64,000 bases of DNA, taken from the NCBI RefSeq assembly GCF_027943945.1, contig NZ_AP027141.1, positions 186,001-250,000 on the forward strand, in the 5' to 3' direction. Below the pieces are notes generated by a model, which searched no databases, was not told where the DNA came from, and saw only the letters and a list, made by a program, of their open reading frames with translations. Positions 18,487 to 26,245 of this stretch are shown piece after piece. The DNA is from Microbacterium terricola (GTDB lineage: Bacteria; Actinomycetota; Actinomycetes; Actinomycetales; Microbacteriaceae). Both the position numbers and the translations under genes were made by a program. Position 1 is the stretch's first letter; every line of letters starts with the position of its first letter.

Positions 18487-19610
18487 AGCACGCCGGCAAG
18501 GGTCAGGGTCGCGCTAAGAGCGGCAGCGGCCGCGGCGGCGTTCGGTGCGGGATCGTGGGGGACGCGCTGACCTCGTCGCCGACGGACGGTCTCGGCGAGG
18601 CCTTCATCGCTGACGCCCTCGATGCGTGGAGGGACAGGGCAGGCCGCGAACGCCTCCGCCGTCTTCGCCACACCGGGGGTGAGGACCGGAGTGCCGAACG
18701 AGCCCGCGACGATCGCGGCATGCATGCTCGTCGTGAAGACGACACCGGCCGCGGCGAGGACGGAGATGATCTCGTCCGCATCGAGCCCGATGAGCGCCCC
18801 GACGTCCGCGCGCTCGGCGGCCGCGGCCAGGGAGCGGTCTTCTCCCGAGTAGGCGCCGAGCGACAGCACAGCGACGGGAAGGCCCGCGAGCGACCGCAGC
18901 GCCGCCTCCACGCGGGCTTCCGGCCAGCCGTGGAACGCCGCGGCATGGAACACCACCAGCGGCTCGTCGACGCCGAGACGATCATGCACGACCCGACGCC
19001 CGCGTTCGGCGGCGGCGTCGGGGTCGGACAATGCGGGATGCGCGAAGATCATGTCGGGTGCGAGCACGATGCGATCGGGATCGACTCCGGCCGCCTCGAA
19101 CTGGCTGGCGGCGTGCGAGGTCCGCACCCACACGGCAGCCGCTCTGCTCACGGCCGCGCGCGCCTGCACATCATGCGCCATCCGCCGAGCGCCCACCGAC
19201 ACCAGGACCGTCGGCGCACCGGGCACCCAGTCGTCGCGGGGGAGCCACACGCCAGGTCCGGCGAGGAAGTGGCGCCGCGCGAACAGGGCGGCACGCAGCC
19301 GCAGCAGGCGGCCGTGCCGCTGCTCCTGAGGGACGGCCATGTGATCGAGCGCGACCGTGGTCGTGTCGAAGCGGACCAGGTCGCCTCCGCCGACGAGCAC
19401 AGCGGCCGCCCCCGACTGCCGGATCTCGCGCAGCGGCCGGATGGGCTCGCCGGCGAGCGTGGTGCCGGTGAGGGGCGCGAAGTGGTCGACGTGCGCCTGG
19501 AGGCCGATGCGGTGCAGGAGATGACCGGTGACGCCCGGATAGAGCTGGTCGCCCCAGTTGGACACGGAGTAGTCGCCGACCTGCGCGAGTCTGACGGACT
19601 GGGTGCGCAC
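18483..19610 (-). CDS. polysaccharide pyruvyl transferase family protein
   Basis: The protein has 375 aa from GTG 19610, chosen because the domain begins RLAQVGDYSVSNWGDQLYPG right after it; GTG 19682 would overlap the flippase gene by 50 bp. The family's late motif is present as VVFTTSMHAAIVAGSFGTPV. This GT-B-like family moves a pyruvyl ketal from PEP to sugars such as galactose or mannose, adding negative charge to the polysaccharide. It lies between the flippase and the final GT4 gene of the operon, with a 4-nt overlap to the latter. Catalysis is assumed from family membership; some members have other roles. Confidence 0.8.
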   Translation of the reverse strand: MRTQSVRLAQVGDYSVSNWGDQLYPGVTGHLLHRIGLQAHVDHFAPLTGTTLAGEPIRPLREIRQSGAAAVLVGGGDLVRFDTTTVALDHMAVPQEQRHGRLLRLRAALFARRHFLAGPGVWLPRDDWVPGAPTVLVSVGARRMAHDVQARAAVSRAAAVWVRTSHAASQFEAAGVDPDRIVLAPDMIFAHPALSDPDAAAERGRRVVHDRLGVDEPLVVFHAAAFHGWPEARVEAALRSLAGLPVAVLSLGAYSGEDRSLAAAAERADVGALIGLDADEIISVLAAAGVVFTTSMHAAIVAGSFGTPVLTPGVAKTAEAFAACPVPPRIEGVSDEGLAETVRRRRGQRVPHDPAPNAAAAAAALSATLTLAGVL

Positions 19611-19632
19611 CGGCGTCGCTTCTGAGATGACG

Positions 19633-21024
19633 CTACTGATCGCCGTCTCCTGACTCGAGGGGGCCGGCGATCGACGGCGCACGCCGCGAACGGTGCCGGA
19701 CGAGGAGGAAGTTGGGCACGAGCTGGCAGGCGATCACCGCGATGATCGACCCGACCAGCGGTCCGGGCGCGCCGAGCGCGGGCGTGAGCGCGATGGTCAG
19801 GCCGAGGTTCAGCGGAAGGAGGGCGAGGGCGCAGATCGCCTGGAAGACGAGCCCCTTCGCGTCGGTCAGGTACATGCCGTACGGCTGCTTGACCGCCTGG
19901 ATCACGATGAACACGCTGCCCGCGACGAGCACCTGCCACCCGAGGGTGATCCGTCCGCCCGATGCGAGCTCGGCGAGCCAGCCGGACAGCGCGAAGATGA
20001 GGGCGCTGCCGACGATCGCGAGCCCGCCGAACACCGCGGCCATCGCGTGCGGCGAGTACGGGGTGGCCGTGCCGGAGGCGCGCGCACGGGCGAACACCGG
20101 CCACAGCGCCACCCCGGCCGTCGTGATGACGCCCAGCGCAGGGCTGAACATCTGCATGGCGAGGCTGTACTCGGTCAGGTCCTCCAGCGAGCCGAGGTGG
20201 CTGAGCACCAGACGGTCCGACGACATCGCGAGCGGCAGCGCGATCATCTGCACCATCATCGGCCACGCGACGTTGAACACGCGCTCGCCGCGTACGCCGG
20301 GTGTGATGCTCTGGCGGAAGGCGATCCCGATCGCCGGCTTGATCCGTCGCGCGGCGACGATCAGGGCGATGATGCTGACGAAGAACGTCCCCGTGTACGA
20401 GGCGACCGCGATGTAGCCGCCGTCGGCGCCGGCGGAGATCGACAGCCACAGCACCAGGAGCACCACGGGAGTCTGGAGCCCGCTGAGCAGGACGACGAGC
20501 GTGTTCAGGCCGAGCGCGATGAGGATGCGCTGACCGAAGGAGACGAGGAGGTTCAGCCCGAGCACCGTCAGACACAGCGTTGCGGCGAGCGCACCCGACT
20601 CGAGGCTCAGCCCGTCGCCGAGCAGCACATCCCAGTAGCCGAGCGCGTAGATCGCGACGCCGACCGAGATGAGCACCAATGCGCAGCATGCCAGCAGCCG
20701 CATGCAGGAGACGAGCACTCCGCGCAGATGGAGGTCGGTTCGGGGATCGTCGGCCGCGGCCGCGGCGTTGAGGATCGCGGCGGACAGGCCCAGGTCGGCG
20801 AAGGGCAGGAGCGCCGCGATGCCGACGAGGAGCATGTACTGCGCGTAGGTGGCCTCGCCGTAGTGGTCGAGGATGAGGCGGGTGACCACGATGCCGAGCA
20901 GCGCGCTCACCGGCATCACCATGAGCCGGGCGATGGCGCTGCCCCCGACCGAGGCGAGCATGCCGCGACGCGTGCTGAGCCTGTGGGCGACGCCGGCGTC
21001 GGTCACGGCTGATTCGTCGTCCAT
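19633..21024 (-). CDS. polysaccharide flippase (Wzx / MOP superfamily)
   Basis: The protein has 463 aa from ATG 21024, which has a good AGGAG eight bases upstream; ATG 21060 is less likely. It shows 12-14 hydrophobic segments. The opening RGMLASVGGSAIARL and ILDHYGEATYAQYMLLVGI are typical of Polysacc_synt flippases, where a lone N-terminal helix is followed by a conserved G-x-x-x-Y-A. It should move the undecaprenyl-linked repeat unit across the membrane before polymerisation. It stands between the acyltransferase and pyruvyltransferase genes in the operon, about 41 bp after the former. Confidence 0.88.
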   Translation of the reverse strand: MDDESAVTDAGVAHRLSTRRGMLASVGGSAIARLMVMPVSALLGIVVTRLILDHYGEATYAQYMLLVGIAALLPFADLGLSAAILNAAAAADDPRTDLHLRGVLVSCMRLLACCALVLISVGVAIYALGYWDVLLGDGLSLESGALAATLCLTVLGLNLLVSFGQRILIALGLNTLVVLLSGLQTPVVLLVLWLSISAGADGGYIAVASYTGTFFVSIIALIVAARRIKPAIGIAFRQSITPGVRGERVFNVAWPMMVQMIALPLAMSSDRLVLSHLGSLEDLTEYSLAMQMFSPALGVITTAGVALWPVFARARASGTATPYSPHAMAAVFGGLAIVGSALIFALSGWLAELASGGRITLGWQVLVAGSVFIVIQAVKQPYGMYLTDAKGLVFQAICALALLPLNLGLTIALTPALGAPGPLVGSIIAVIACQLVPNFLLVRHRSRRAPSIAGPLESGDGDQ

Positions 21025-21065
21025 CGTCGGCTCCTCGCGAGGCGGGGAGGTGCTCTCCATCGATC

Positions 21066-21641
21066 TCATGCCTCGCCGCCCACCGTATCGATGGAGGAGG
21101 AGCCGGAGTCTGCACGCTCTCGACGCGGACGCGCGACAGCCGGAACCCCGACGGCGGTCGACCATGACGGGATGTCGTGCACGACGACCGCGTTGGCCCC
21201 GATCCGCACGTGGTCGCCGATCGTCACACCGCCGATGATCTTGGCGCCGGCACCGATGAAGCAGTGGTCGCCGATCGTCGGCGCCCCTCCGTCGAAACCG
21301 TCGCCGATCGTCACCTGCTGGTTGATCGTGCAGTGCACGCCGATCCGTGCGCGCGGGGTGACGACGATGCCGTTGAGTCCGTGGACGAGATGGGGTGGGG
21401 TGGCGAACGCGGCGCCGACCCCGAGGTCCGTGCCCATGGACGCGAGATTGAACGCATCCGAGCGCTTGATCCGGTAGAGGTAGAACAGGCGGACGATCCG
21501 GGGGAGCGGCGAGTCGGGATCGATGACATGCGCCCGCATCGCCCAATACCTGGAAGGGTCGTACCGCTTCAGCCGCACGTACATCCTGTCCACCAGCCAT
21601 CCGCGGGATCCCGGTGCACGGGCGGCCGCCCGGGGCGTCAC
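21066..21641 (-). CDS. left-handed beta-helix acyltransferase (serine acetyltransferase-like)
   Basis: The protein has 191 aa from GTG 21641, whose GTGA overlaps the stop of the preceding glycosyltransferase. A short basic N-terminus leads to hexapeptide repeats (IGVHCTINQQVTIGDG, IGDHCFIGAGAKIIGGVTIG, IGANAVVVHD) forming a left-handed beta-helix, as in CysE- and WbbJ-type enzymes. The His in the GVHCTI turn sits where these acetyltransferases carry their catalytic His. Inside a polysaccharide operon it is probably a sugar O-acetyltransferase rather than a cysteine-biosynthesis enzyme. Confidence 0.83.
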   Translation of the reverse strand: MTPRAAARAPGSRGWLVDRMYVRLKRYDPSRYWAMRAHVIDPDSPLPRIVRLFYLYRIKRSDAFNLASMGTDLGVGAAFATPPHLVHGLNGIVVTPRARIGVHCTINQQVTIGDGFDGGAPTIGDHCFIGAGAKIIGGVTIGDHVRIGANAVVVHDIPSWSTAVGVPAVARPRRERADSGSSSIDTVGGEA

Positions 21642-22921
21642 CGCGCCGTGTCCGATCGTCGGCGCGTGGAGGCGCGCCCGCGGTCCCTGCGGCGCTCCCC
21701 GCTCGCGAGCAGCACGGCCAGCGCCTCGTAGTCCGCGGCGACGTGCTCCCACCGGAACACGCTGGCCGCGCGACGGCGCGACGCCTCACCGAGAGAGGCC
21801 ACCAACGGCGTCTCCTGCTCCACCGAGTTGAAGTGGCGCTCCGCATCACTCGCGTCGCCGAAGAACCAGCCCTGCTCGTCCAGGGTCTCTCGGTTGAAGT
21901 CGACGTCGTAGGCGATGACGGCGGTGCCCGCGCCCATCGCGCGCAGCAGAGACGGGTTCGTCCCGCCGACCGAGTGGCCGTGCACGTACGTGTGCGCGTG
22001 GAAGTAGAGCGCGTCGAGCACGTCCTGATCGTAGATGCCCCCGAGCAGGCGGACCCGCGGGTCGGCGTCGCCGAGTTCGTGGATGCGACGTGTGTACTCG
22101 GCCGCGTACGGGGCGGACCCGACGACGACGAGCGGCATGGTCGCGTGGCTCGCCCGGTAGCCCTCGACGATCTCCCGCACGTGGTTCTCGGGCTCGAAGC
22201 GCGCGACCACGAGGTGGTAGCCGCCCGGCTCGAGGTCGAGCGCGCGGACCGCGTCCGCCGGCGTGTCCTGCAGGATCGGCGCCCCGTAGCGGATGAGCTC
22301 GGTGGGCACGCCGAACTCGGCGGTGTAGTAGTCGGCGATGCCGGGGGCGTCTGCGATCAGCGCATCGGCGTGACGGACGCCGTGCTCCTCCGCCCAGCGG
22401 TAGTACGCCCTGCCTCGGGCGCCCCACTTGTCGCGCTTCCACTCCAGCCCGTCCATGTGCAGCGCGACGGGGATGCCGCGGGCGCGGAGCAGGGGGAGGA
22501 ACGGTGCGTTCGCGGCGTTGAAGACGAACGCCGCGTCCGGCCGGCGGTGCAGCACGGCGTGGGCCGCCGACAGTCCCGTGTGCGAGAGGGTCTCGAGCTG
22601 CTTTTGCGGCAGGGCGGGCAGGTGGACGATGTCCATCCCGAGGTACTGGCGATCGCGGCTCTCGCCGCCTCGCGAGTACACGGTGACCCGGTGGCCTCGC
22701 TCGACGAGCCGCCGACCCACCTCTTCCACGGCCGTCTCGAATCCGCCGTATGCGGCGGGCACGCCGCGGGTGCCGATCATCGCGATGCTCAGCGTCGCGG
22801 CGGGCGCGAGGATCTGCTCGAGCTCTGCGGTGGTCGGGCGCCGCTGCGCGTCGACCGCGCGAGGCGGCCGACGCGAGTCGGCCGTGCGGACCTCAGCCCG
22901 CACGGGGTGGTCGAGAGCCAT
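21638..22921 (-). CDS. glycosyltransferase with DUF1972 and GT4 domains (rhamnosyltransferase-type)
   Basis: The protein has 427 aa. After a 40-residue disordered start it has AMIGTRGVPAAYGGFETAVE (about 47-66), the hallmark of DUF1972, which is found in early-acting rhamnosyl- and other transferases. A GT4-type C-terminal half follows with VVARFEPENHVREIVEGYR and GTNPSLLRAMGAGTAVIAYD. It is probably the second sugar transferase after the priming enzyme: its ATG shares a base with the stop of that gene (TGATG at 22921). It ends with a GTGA overlap into the acyltransferase gene. Confidence 0.9.
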   Translation of the reverse strand: MALDHPVRAEVRTADSRRPPRAVDAQRRPTTAELEQILAPAATLSIAMIGTRGVPAAYGGFETAVEEVGRRLVERGHRVTVYSRGGESRDRQYLGMDIVHLPALPQKQLETLSHTGLSAAHAVLHRRPDAAFVFNAANAPFLPLLRARGIPVALHMDGLEWKRDKWGARGRAYYRWAEEHGVRHADALIADAPGIADYYTAEFGVPTELIRYGAPILQDTPADAVRALDLEPGGYHLVVARFEPENHVREIVEGYRASHATMPLVVVGSAPYAAEYTRRIHELGDADPRVRLLGGIYDQDVLDALYFHAHTYVHGHSVGGTNPSLLRAMGAGTAVIAYDVDFNRETLDEQGWFFGDASDAERHFNSVEQETPLVASLGEASRRRAASVFRWEHVAADYEALAVLLASGERRRDRGRASTRRRSDTAR

Positions 22922-24450
22922 CAGTAGGCCCCCGCGGGCTTGACCATGGCCTTCGCGGTGCGCCACATCAGCACGAGGTCGCTCATCACCGACCAGTTCT
23001 CCACGTACCGGAGGTCGAGCCGGACGCTCTCCTCCCAGGTGAGGTCGCTGCGACCACCCACCTGCCACGGGCCGGTGATGCCCGGCTTGATGTAGAGCCG
23101 GCGGTAGACAGTGCCGTCGTACGACTGCACCTCGGACGGCAGCGGCGGGCGCGGGCCGACGACACTCATGTCGCCGCGGAGCACGTTCCAGAACTGCGGG
23201 AGCTCGTCGAGCGAGAAGCGCCGCAGCACCCGCCCGACCTTGGTCACGCGCGGGTCGTCCTTCAGCTTGAACAGGGGGCCCGAGCCCTCGTTGGAGTCGG
23301 CGAGGTCGCCCAGCTCCGCTTCGGCGTTCAGGCGCATGGAGCGGAACTTCAGCATGTTGAAGACGCGACCGTCGCGGCCGACGCGGGCCTGCTGGAAGAA
23401 GACCCGGCCAGGGCTGTCGAGACGGATCGCGACGGCGATCACCAGGGCGACCGGGGTGAGCAGTGTGAGGGCCGCGAACGCGGTGACGATGTCGAGGCCG
23501 CGCTTGATGACATGGGCGCCGCCCTCGAACGTGGGGATCTTCACGTGGACGAGCGGCATGCCGTCGACCGGTCGCAGCGACATGCGCGGGCCGGCGACGT
23601 CCGCGATCCGGCTGCAGATGACCAGCTCGGATGCGGTGCCCTCCAGCTCCCATGCCAGCCGCTTGATGTAGTTGGGGTCGGCCGCAGGCTGACTCGCCAC
23701 GAGGATCGTGTCGGCGTGCAGCGAGAAGGCAGCCCGCGCGGCGGCATCGGGGCCGTGCACGACGGGGTAGGTGCGCGCGTCCACGGTCAGGCTTGCGCTC
23801 TCGTCGTCCAGGACGGTCGCGCCGACCACGTCGTAGCCGAGCCGCTGACCAGGTCCGAGCGTGCGGATCGCGTACTCGACGTCGTCTCGGGAGCCGACGA
23901 CCACGGTCCGTGAGGTGTAGCGGCCGAACTCGCGCTGCCAGATCAGGAACTTGCGGCATGCCCACCGCGAGAGGATGAGCGCCACGATCCCCGCCGGCAG
24001 CGCGAAGAAGAGCTGCGTGCGGATGCCTTCCCACTGGAAGATCACATAGACGATCGCGAGCGACCCGAAGGCGAGTCCGGTCGCATGGGCGACCCGCTTG
24101 TACTCCGCGACACCGGTGCCCATGATCGCCGGCTCGCGGGTGTTGAACAGCGACAGTGCGATGAGCCAGACCACGGCAGTGGTCAGCGGGACCCGCACCA
24201 GCAGCCATGGGTCGCCGGTCAGGATATGCGGTGCGGTGGCCAGCAGTGAGAGCACCGTCGCGAGGACGCAGGACGTCAACGCGATCGCTGTGTCGGTCAC
24301 GCGCAGGAGTGCGCGATATCGGCGCTCCCACTGCTGGCGACTCACCAATGCTGCCGACGCACGCGGCGCGCTGGCCGCATCGCGTCGAATCGCGGCCAGG
24401 TTGAACCCCGGCAACTGCAGCGTGGGCGCGACCTCTTCGACCGCGCTCAT
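22921..24450 (-). CDS. polyprenyl glycosylphosphotransferase (WbaP/CpsE-type priming enzyme)
   Basis: A 509-aa protein. N-terminal membrane helices (about 50-170) and a CoA-binding-like domain precede the catalytic domain (about 310-509). That domain has VIKRGLDIVTAFAALTLLTP, VFFQQARVGRDGR, MLKFRSM, LRRFSLDELPQFWNVLRGDM and SVVGPRPP, all family signatures. The enzyme moves a sugar-1-phosphate onto undecaprenyl phosphate and so starts the repeat unit. It is the first gene of the seven-gene operon. Its start codon lies in a 9-bp RNA hairpin, and a short leader ORF ends across it (ATGA). The only Shine-Dalgarno-like sequence is the GGGG loop of that hairpin. Confidence 0.95.
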   Translation of the reverse strand: MSAVEEVAPTLQLPGFNLAAIRRDAASAPRASAALVSRQQWERRYRALLRVTDTAIALTSCVLATVLSLLATAPHILTGDPWLLVRVPLTTAVVWLIALSLFNTREPAIMGTGVAEYKRVAHATGLAFGSLAIVYVIFQWEGIRTQLFFALPAGIVALILSRWACRKFLIWQREFGRYTSRTVVVGSRDDVEYAIRTLGPGQRLGYDVVGATVLDDESASLTVDARTYPVVHGPDAAARAAFSLHADTILVASQPAADPNYIKRLAWELEGTASELVICSRIADVAGPRMSLRPVDGMPLVHVKIPTFEGGAHVIKRGLDIVTAFAALTLLTPVALVIAVAIRLDSPGRVFFQQARVGRDGRVFNMLKFRSMRLNAEAELGDLADSNEGSGPLFKLKDDPRVTKVGRVLRRFSLDELPQFWNVLRGDMSVVGPRPPLPSEVQSYDGTVYRRLYIKPGITGPWQVGGRSDLTWEESVRLDLRYVENWSVMSDLVLMWRTAKAMVKPAGAY

Positions 24451-24485
24451 TGTGCGTCCCCACGCACAATCATTTGCATCCGCAC
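24447..24485 (-). CDS. putative 12-codon leader ORF overlapping the priming-enzyme start
   Basis: GTG 24485, preceded by CTGGGGGGC three bases upstream, opens a 12-codon frame (MRMQMIVRGDAQ) whose TGA overlaps the ATG of the priming enzyme (ATGA). ATG 24503 in the same frame would make it 18 codons. Ribosomes finishing it would pass through and open the hairpin at the start codon. Coding status is unproven. Confidence 0.35.
   Translation of the reverse strand: MRMQMIVRGDAQ
24449..24470 (-). promoter_or_regulatory. hairpin enclosing the start codon of the priming enzyme
   Basis: A perfect 9-bp inverted repeat (ATTGTGCGT/ACGCACAAT) with a four-base loop reads GGGG in the mRNA. The first two bases of the ATG lie in the stem and the G-loop sits about nine bases upstream, where a Shine-Dalgarno should be. 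The folded form should block initiation. Confidence 0.55.
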
Positions 24486-24602
24486 TGTGCCCCCCAGCAA
24501 CATGCGATGTGCAGACGGACGAATCCGCCTACCCCCCAATTCAACGCTGGACATCCCTAGCCCACGCGACGACCCCACTCGTTTCGCGTTGCGTTGGGGT
24601 TC

Positions 24603-24608
24603 ACTGTA
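24603..24608 (-). promoter_or_regulatory. candidate -10 box (TACAGT) of the exopolysaccharide operon
   Basis: TACAGT on the minus strand fits TANNNT and would give a leader of about 145 nt before ATG 24450. No good -35 is visible. A long inverted repeat lies just upstream of the -35 position. Confidence 0.35.
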
Positions 24609-24633
24609 GCGCGCTCTCGGGATGCGCGCGACG

Positions 24634-24663
24634 GTCGTTCGTAAACTGCGTGTTACGAACGAC
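24634..24663. promoter_or_regulatory. 11-bp perfect inverted repeat, operator candidate
   Basis: GTCGTTCGTAA and its exact complement TTACGAACGAC are separated by 8 bases. It lies between the stop of the acyltransferase gene (24680) and the predicted operon promoter. The arms are AT-rich and no T-run follows on either strand, so a dimeric regulator site is likelier than a terminator. Confidence 0.55.
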
Positions 24664-24679
24664 TCCCCCTGCGGGAGGA

Positions 24680-25684
24680 CTAGACCGGGGACCCAGCCGT
24701 GGCTGCGGGACGCGCGGGAGAGGCGAAACGCGGCGCGCGGAAGAGCCACGACAGAGCCGGAGTCGTGTTGAAGCGGGCGAGCAGGCAGCCCGTGGCCAGT
24801 GCGGCGGCGAAGCAGACCGCGACGATCCACAGGCCGGGATCATCGGTGAGCAGCGACGACAGCGCACACGCCCCGAGGATCGCCGGCCAGTGGCTCAGAT
24901 AGAACACGATCGAGTTGCGGCCCACCCACGAGACGAAGCGCACGACGCCGGTCGCGGACCAGCGGGCATCGAGGTCGTGCACGATCCGAGCGCTCGTCAG
25001 GATCTGGACGAACACGAAAGGCACCGCGACGATCGCGAACTGGAAGAAGTGGGTCAGGTGCTGCGCCGACAGGATCAGCGACACGATCGTGAAGCCGACG
25101 GAGATCCCCAGACCCAGCCAGAGCCAGAGGCGAGGGGCGTTCGTGGCCCAGGCGATGGCGCCCTTGAGGTAGTGCCCGCCGAAGTAGAAGACAGCGAAGA
25201 ACAGGACCTTCTGAGGTGAGGTCCAGGGCATCAGGAGCGCCGCGATCGCCAGCGTGGGCAGTACGATCCAGCCGGGAAATCTCACGACGAGCGGCGCGAC
25301 GGCGTAGTAGATGAACAGGTAGCAGAGGAACCACAGGTAGCCGGCGCCGAACCAGGAGACCGGGTTCGACAGCGCCCCGCCGGGCTCAGGATAGAAGGCC
25401 AGGAAGGCGGCCGCCCATAAGAGGTACGGCCAGAGGATGTTGCGGGCCTTGCCGATGTAGTACTCCCGCGTGGGCTTCTTGAGCGACCCCGCGAGCAGCA
25501 CACCGGACAGGAACATCAGCGTGGGCATCCGCCAGGGGAGGAAGATCTCGTTCAGCAGGAACAGCCATCCGGGCAGGGTGAAGCCGAACTGCCGGGGGAT
25601 GGAGGATGCGTGCCAGAGCAGGAGGAGCAGGATCGCGCTTCCCCGGAGCGTGTCCATCCACGTGATACGTGGTTTCACGGGCAC
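24680..25684 (-). CDS. acyltransferase 3 family membrane protein
   Basis: The protein has 334 aa from GTG 25684; GTG 25678 is equally possible. The family opening ITWMDTLRGSAILLLLLWH and MPTLMFLSGVLLAGSLKK are present, with about ten hydrophobic helices and a late FYLSHWPAILGA. It should O-acylate a sugar or lipid-linked glycan at the membrane. It is only 36 bp from the divergent ACT-domain gene and has no recognisable Shine-Dalgarno, so a leaderless or near-leaderless start is likely. It is the second acyltransferase of this family in the locus. Confidence 0.85.
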   Translation of the reverse strand: MPVKPRITWMDTLRGSAILLLLLWHASSIPRQFGFTLPGWLFLLNEIFLPWRMPTLMFLSGVLLAGSLKKPTREYYIGKARNILWPYLLWAAAFLAFYPEPGGALSNPVSWFGAGYLWFLCYLFIYYAVAPLVVRFPGWIVLPTLAIAALLMPWTSPQKVLFFAVFYFGGHYLKGAIAWATNAPRLWLWLGLGISVGFTIVSLILSAQHLTHFFQFAIVAVPFVFVQILTSARIVHDLDARWSATGVVRFVSWVGRNSIVFYLSHWPAILGACALSSLLTDDPGLWIVAVCFAAALATGCLLARFNTTPALSWLFRAPRFASPARPAATAGSPV

Positions 25685-25707
25685 ATTGTTGCACGCGGGT
25701 ACCTCGC

Positions 25708-25713
25708 TACGCT
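25708..25713 (+). promoter_or_regulatory. candidate leaderless promoter (TACGCT) of the ACT-domain gene
   Basis: TACGCT lies 7 nt before GTG 25721, the spacing expected when transcription starts at the start codon itself. No Shine-Dalgarno is present. Confidence 0.45.
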
Positions 25714-25720
25714 CTTCCTC

Positions 25721-26230
25721 GTGAGCACACTCATCCTGACCGTCATCGGCGACGACCGCGCCGGCCTCGTGGCCGCGGTCGCAGAGATCGTGGACGCACA
25801 CGGCGGCAACTGGGAGCGGAGCCAGCTCGCCGAGCTCGCCGGCACCTTCGCCGGCGTCATCGAGGTGGCGGTGCCCGATGCCCGCAGTGACGAGCTGCGC
25901 GCTGCGCTCGCCGACCTCGACGGGCTGCTCACCGTGGCGGTCCGGGCTGCTGCGGCCGGCGCCGTCGAACCGCGGCGTCAGGTGACGCTCTCGGTGCTCG
26001 GCAACGACCATCCGGGCATCGTCCGCGAGATCTCGGCCGCCCTGCGGTCGCACGACGTCAGCATCGACCACATGGAGACCAGGACGAGGGATGCGGCGAT
26101 GTCGGGCGGTCGCCTCTTCGAGGCGACGGTCGTGGCGCGGGTGCCGGCCTCCGTCGATCTCGGCGGGCTGCAGACGACGCTCGAGCAGCTGGCGAGCGAG
26201 ATCCAGGTCGAGGTGACGCTCGGCGAGTGA
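25721..26230 (+). CDS. two-ACT-domain protein (GcvR-like)
   Basis: A 169-aa protein made of two ACT domains. The first starts LILTVIGDDRAGLVAAVAEI (about 4-23) and the second VTLSVLGNDHPGIVREISAA (about 89-108). The paired D-x-x-G turns are where ACT domains bind amino acids. The layout is that of the glycine-cleavage repressor GcvR, but actinobacterial members are of unknown function and there is no DNA-binding domain. It is divergent from the acyltransferase and convergent with the diguanylate cyclase gene (15-bp gap). Confidence 0.8.
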   Translation: MSTLILTVIGDDRAGLVAAVAEIVDAHGGNWERSQLAELAGTFAGVIEVAVPDARSDELRAALADLDGLLTVAVRAAAAGAVEPRRQVTLSVLGNDHPGIVREISAALRSHDVSIDHMETRTRDAAMSGGRLFEATVVARVPASVDLGGLQTTLEQLASEIQVEVTLGE

Positions 26231-26245
26231 AGTGCGGGCGCGGCG

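Noticed and set aside
24634..24663. The palindrome read as a rho-independent terminator for the acyltransferase gene
   Set aside because: Arms are AT-rich for this genome and no T-run follows on the minus strand; a terminator role is not excluded but is less likely than an operator.
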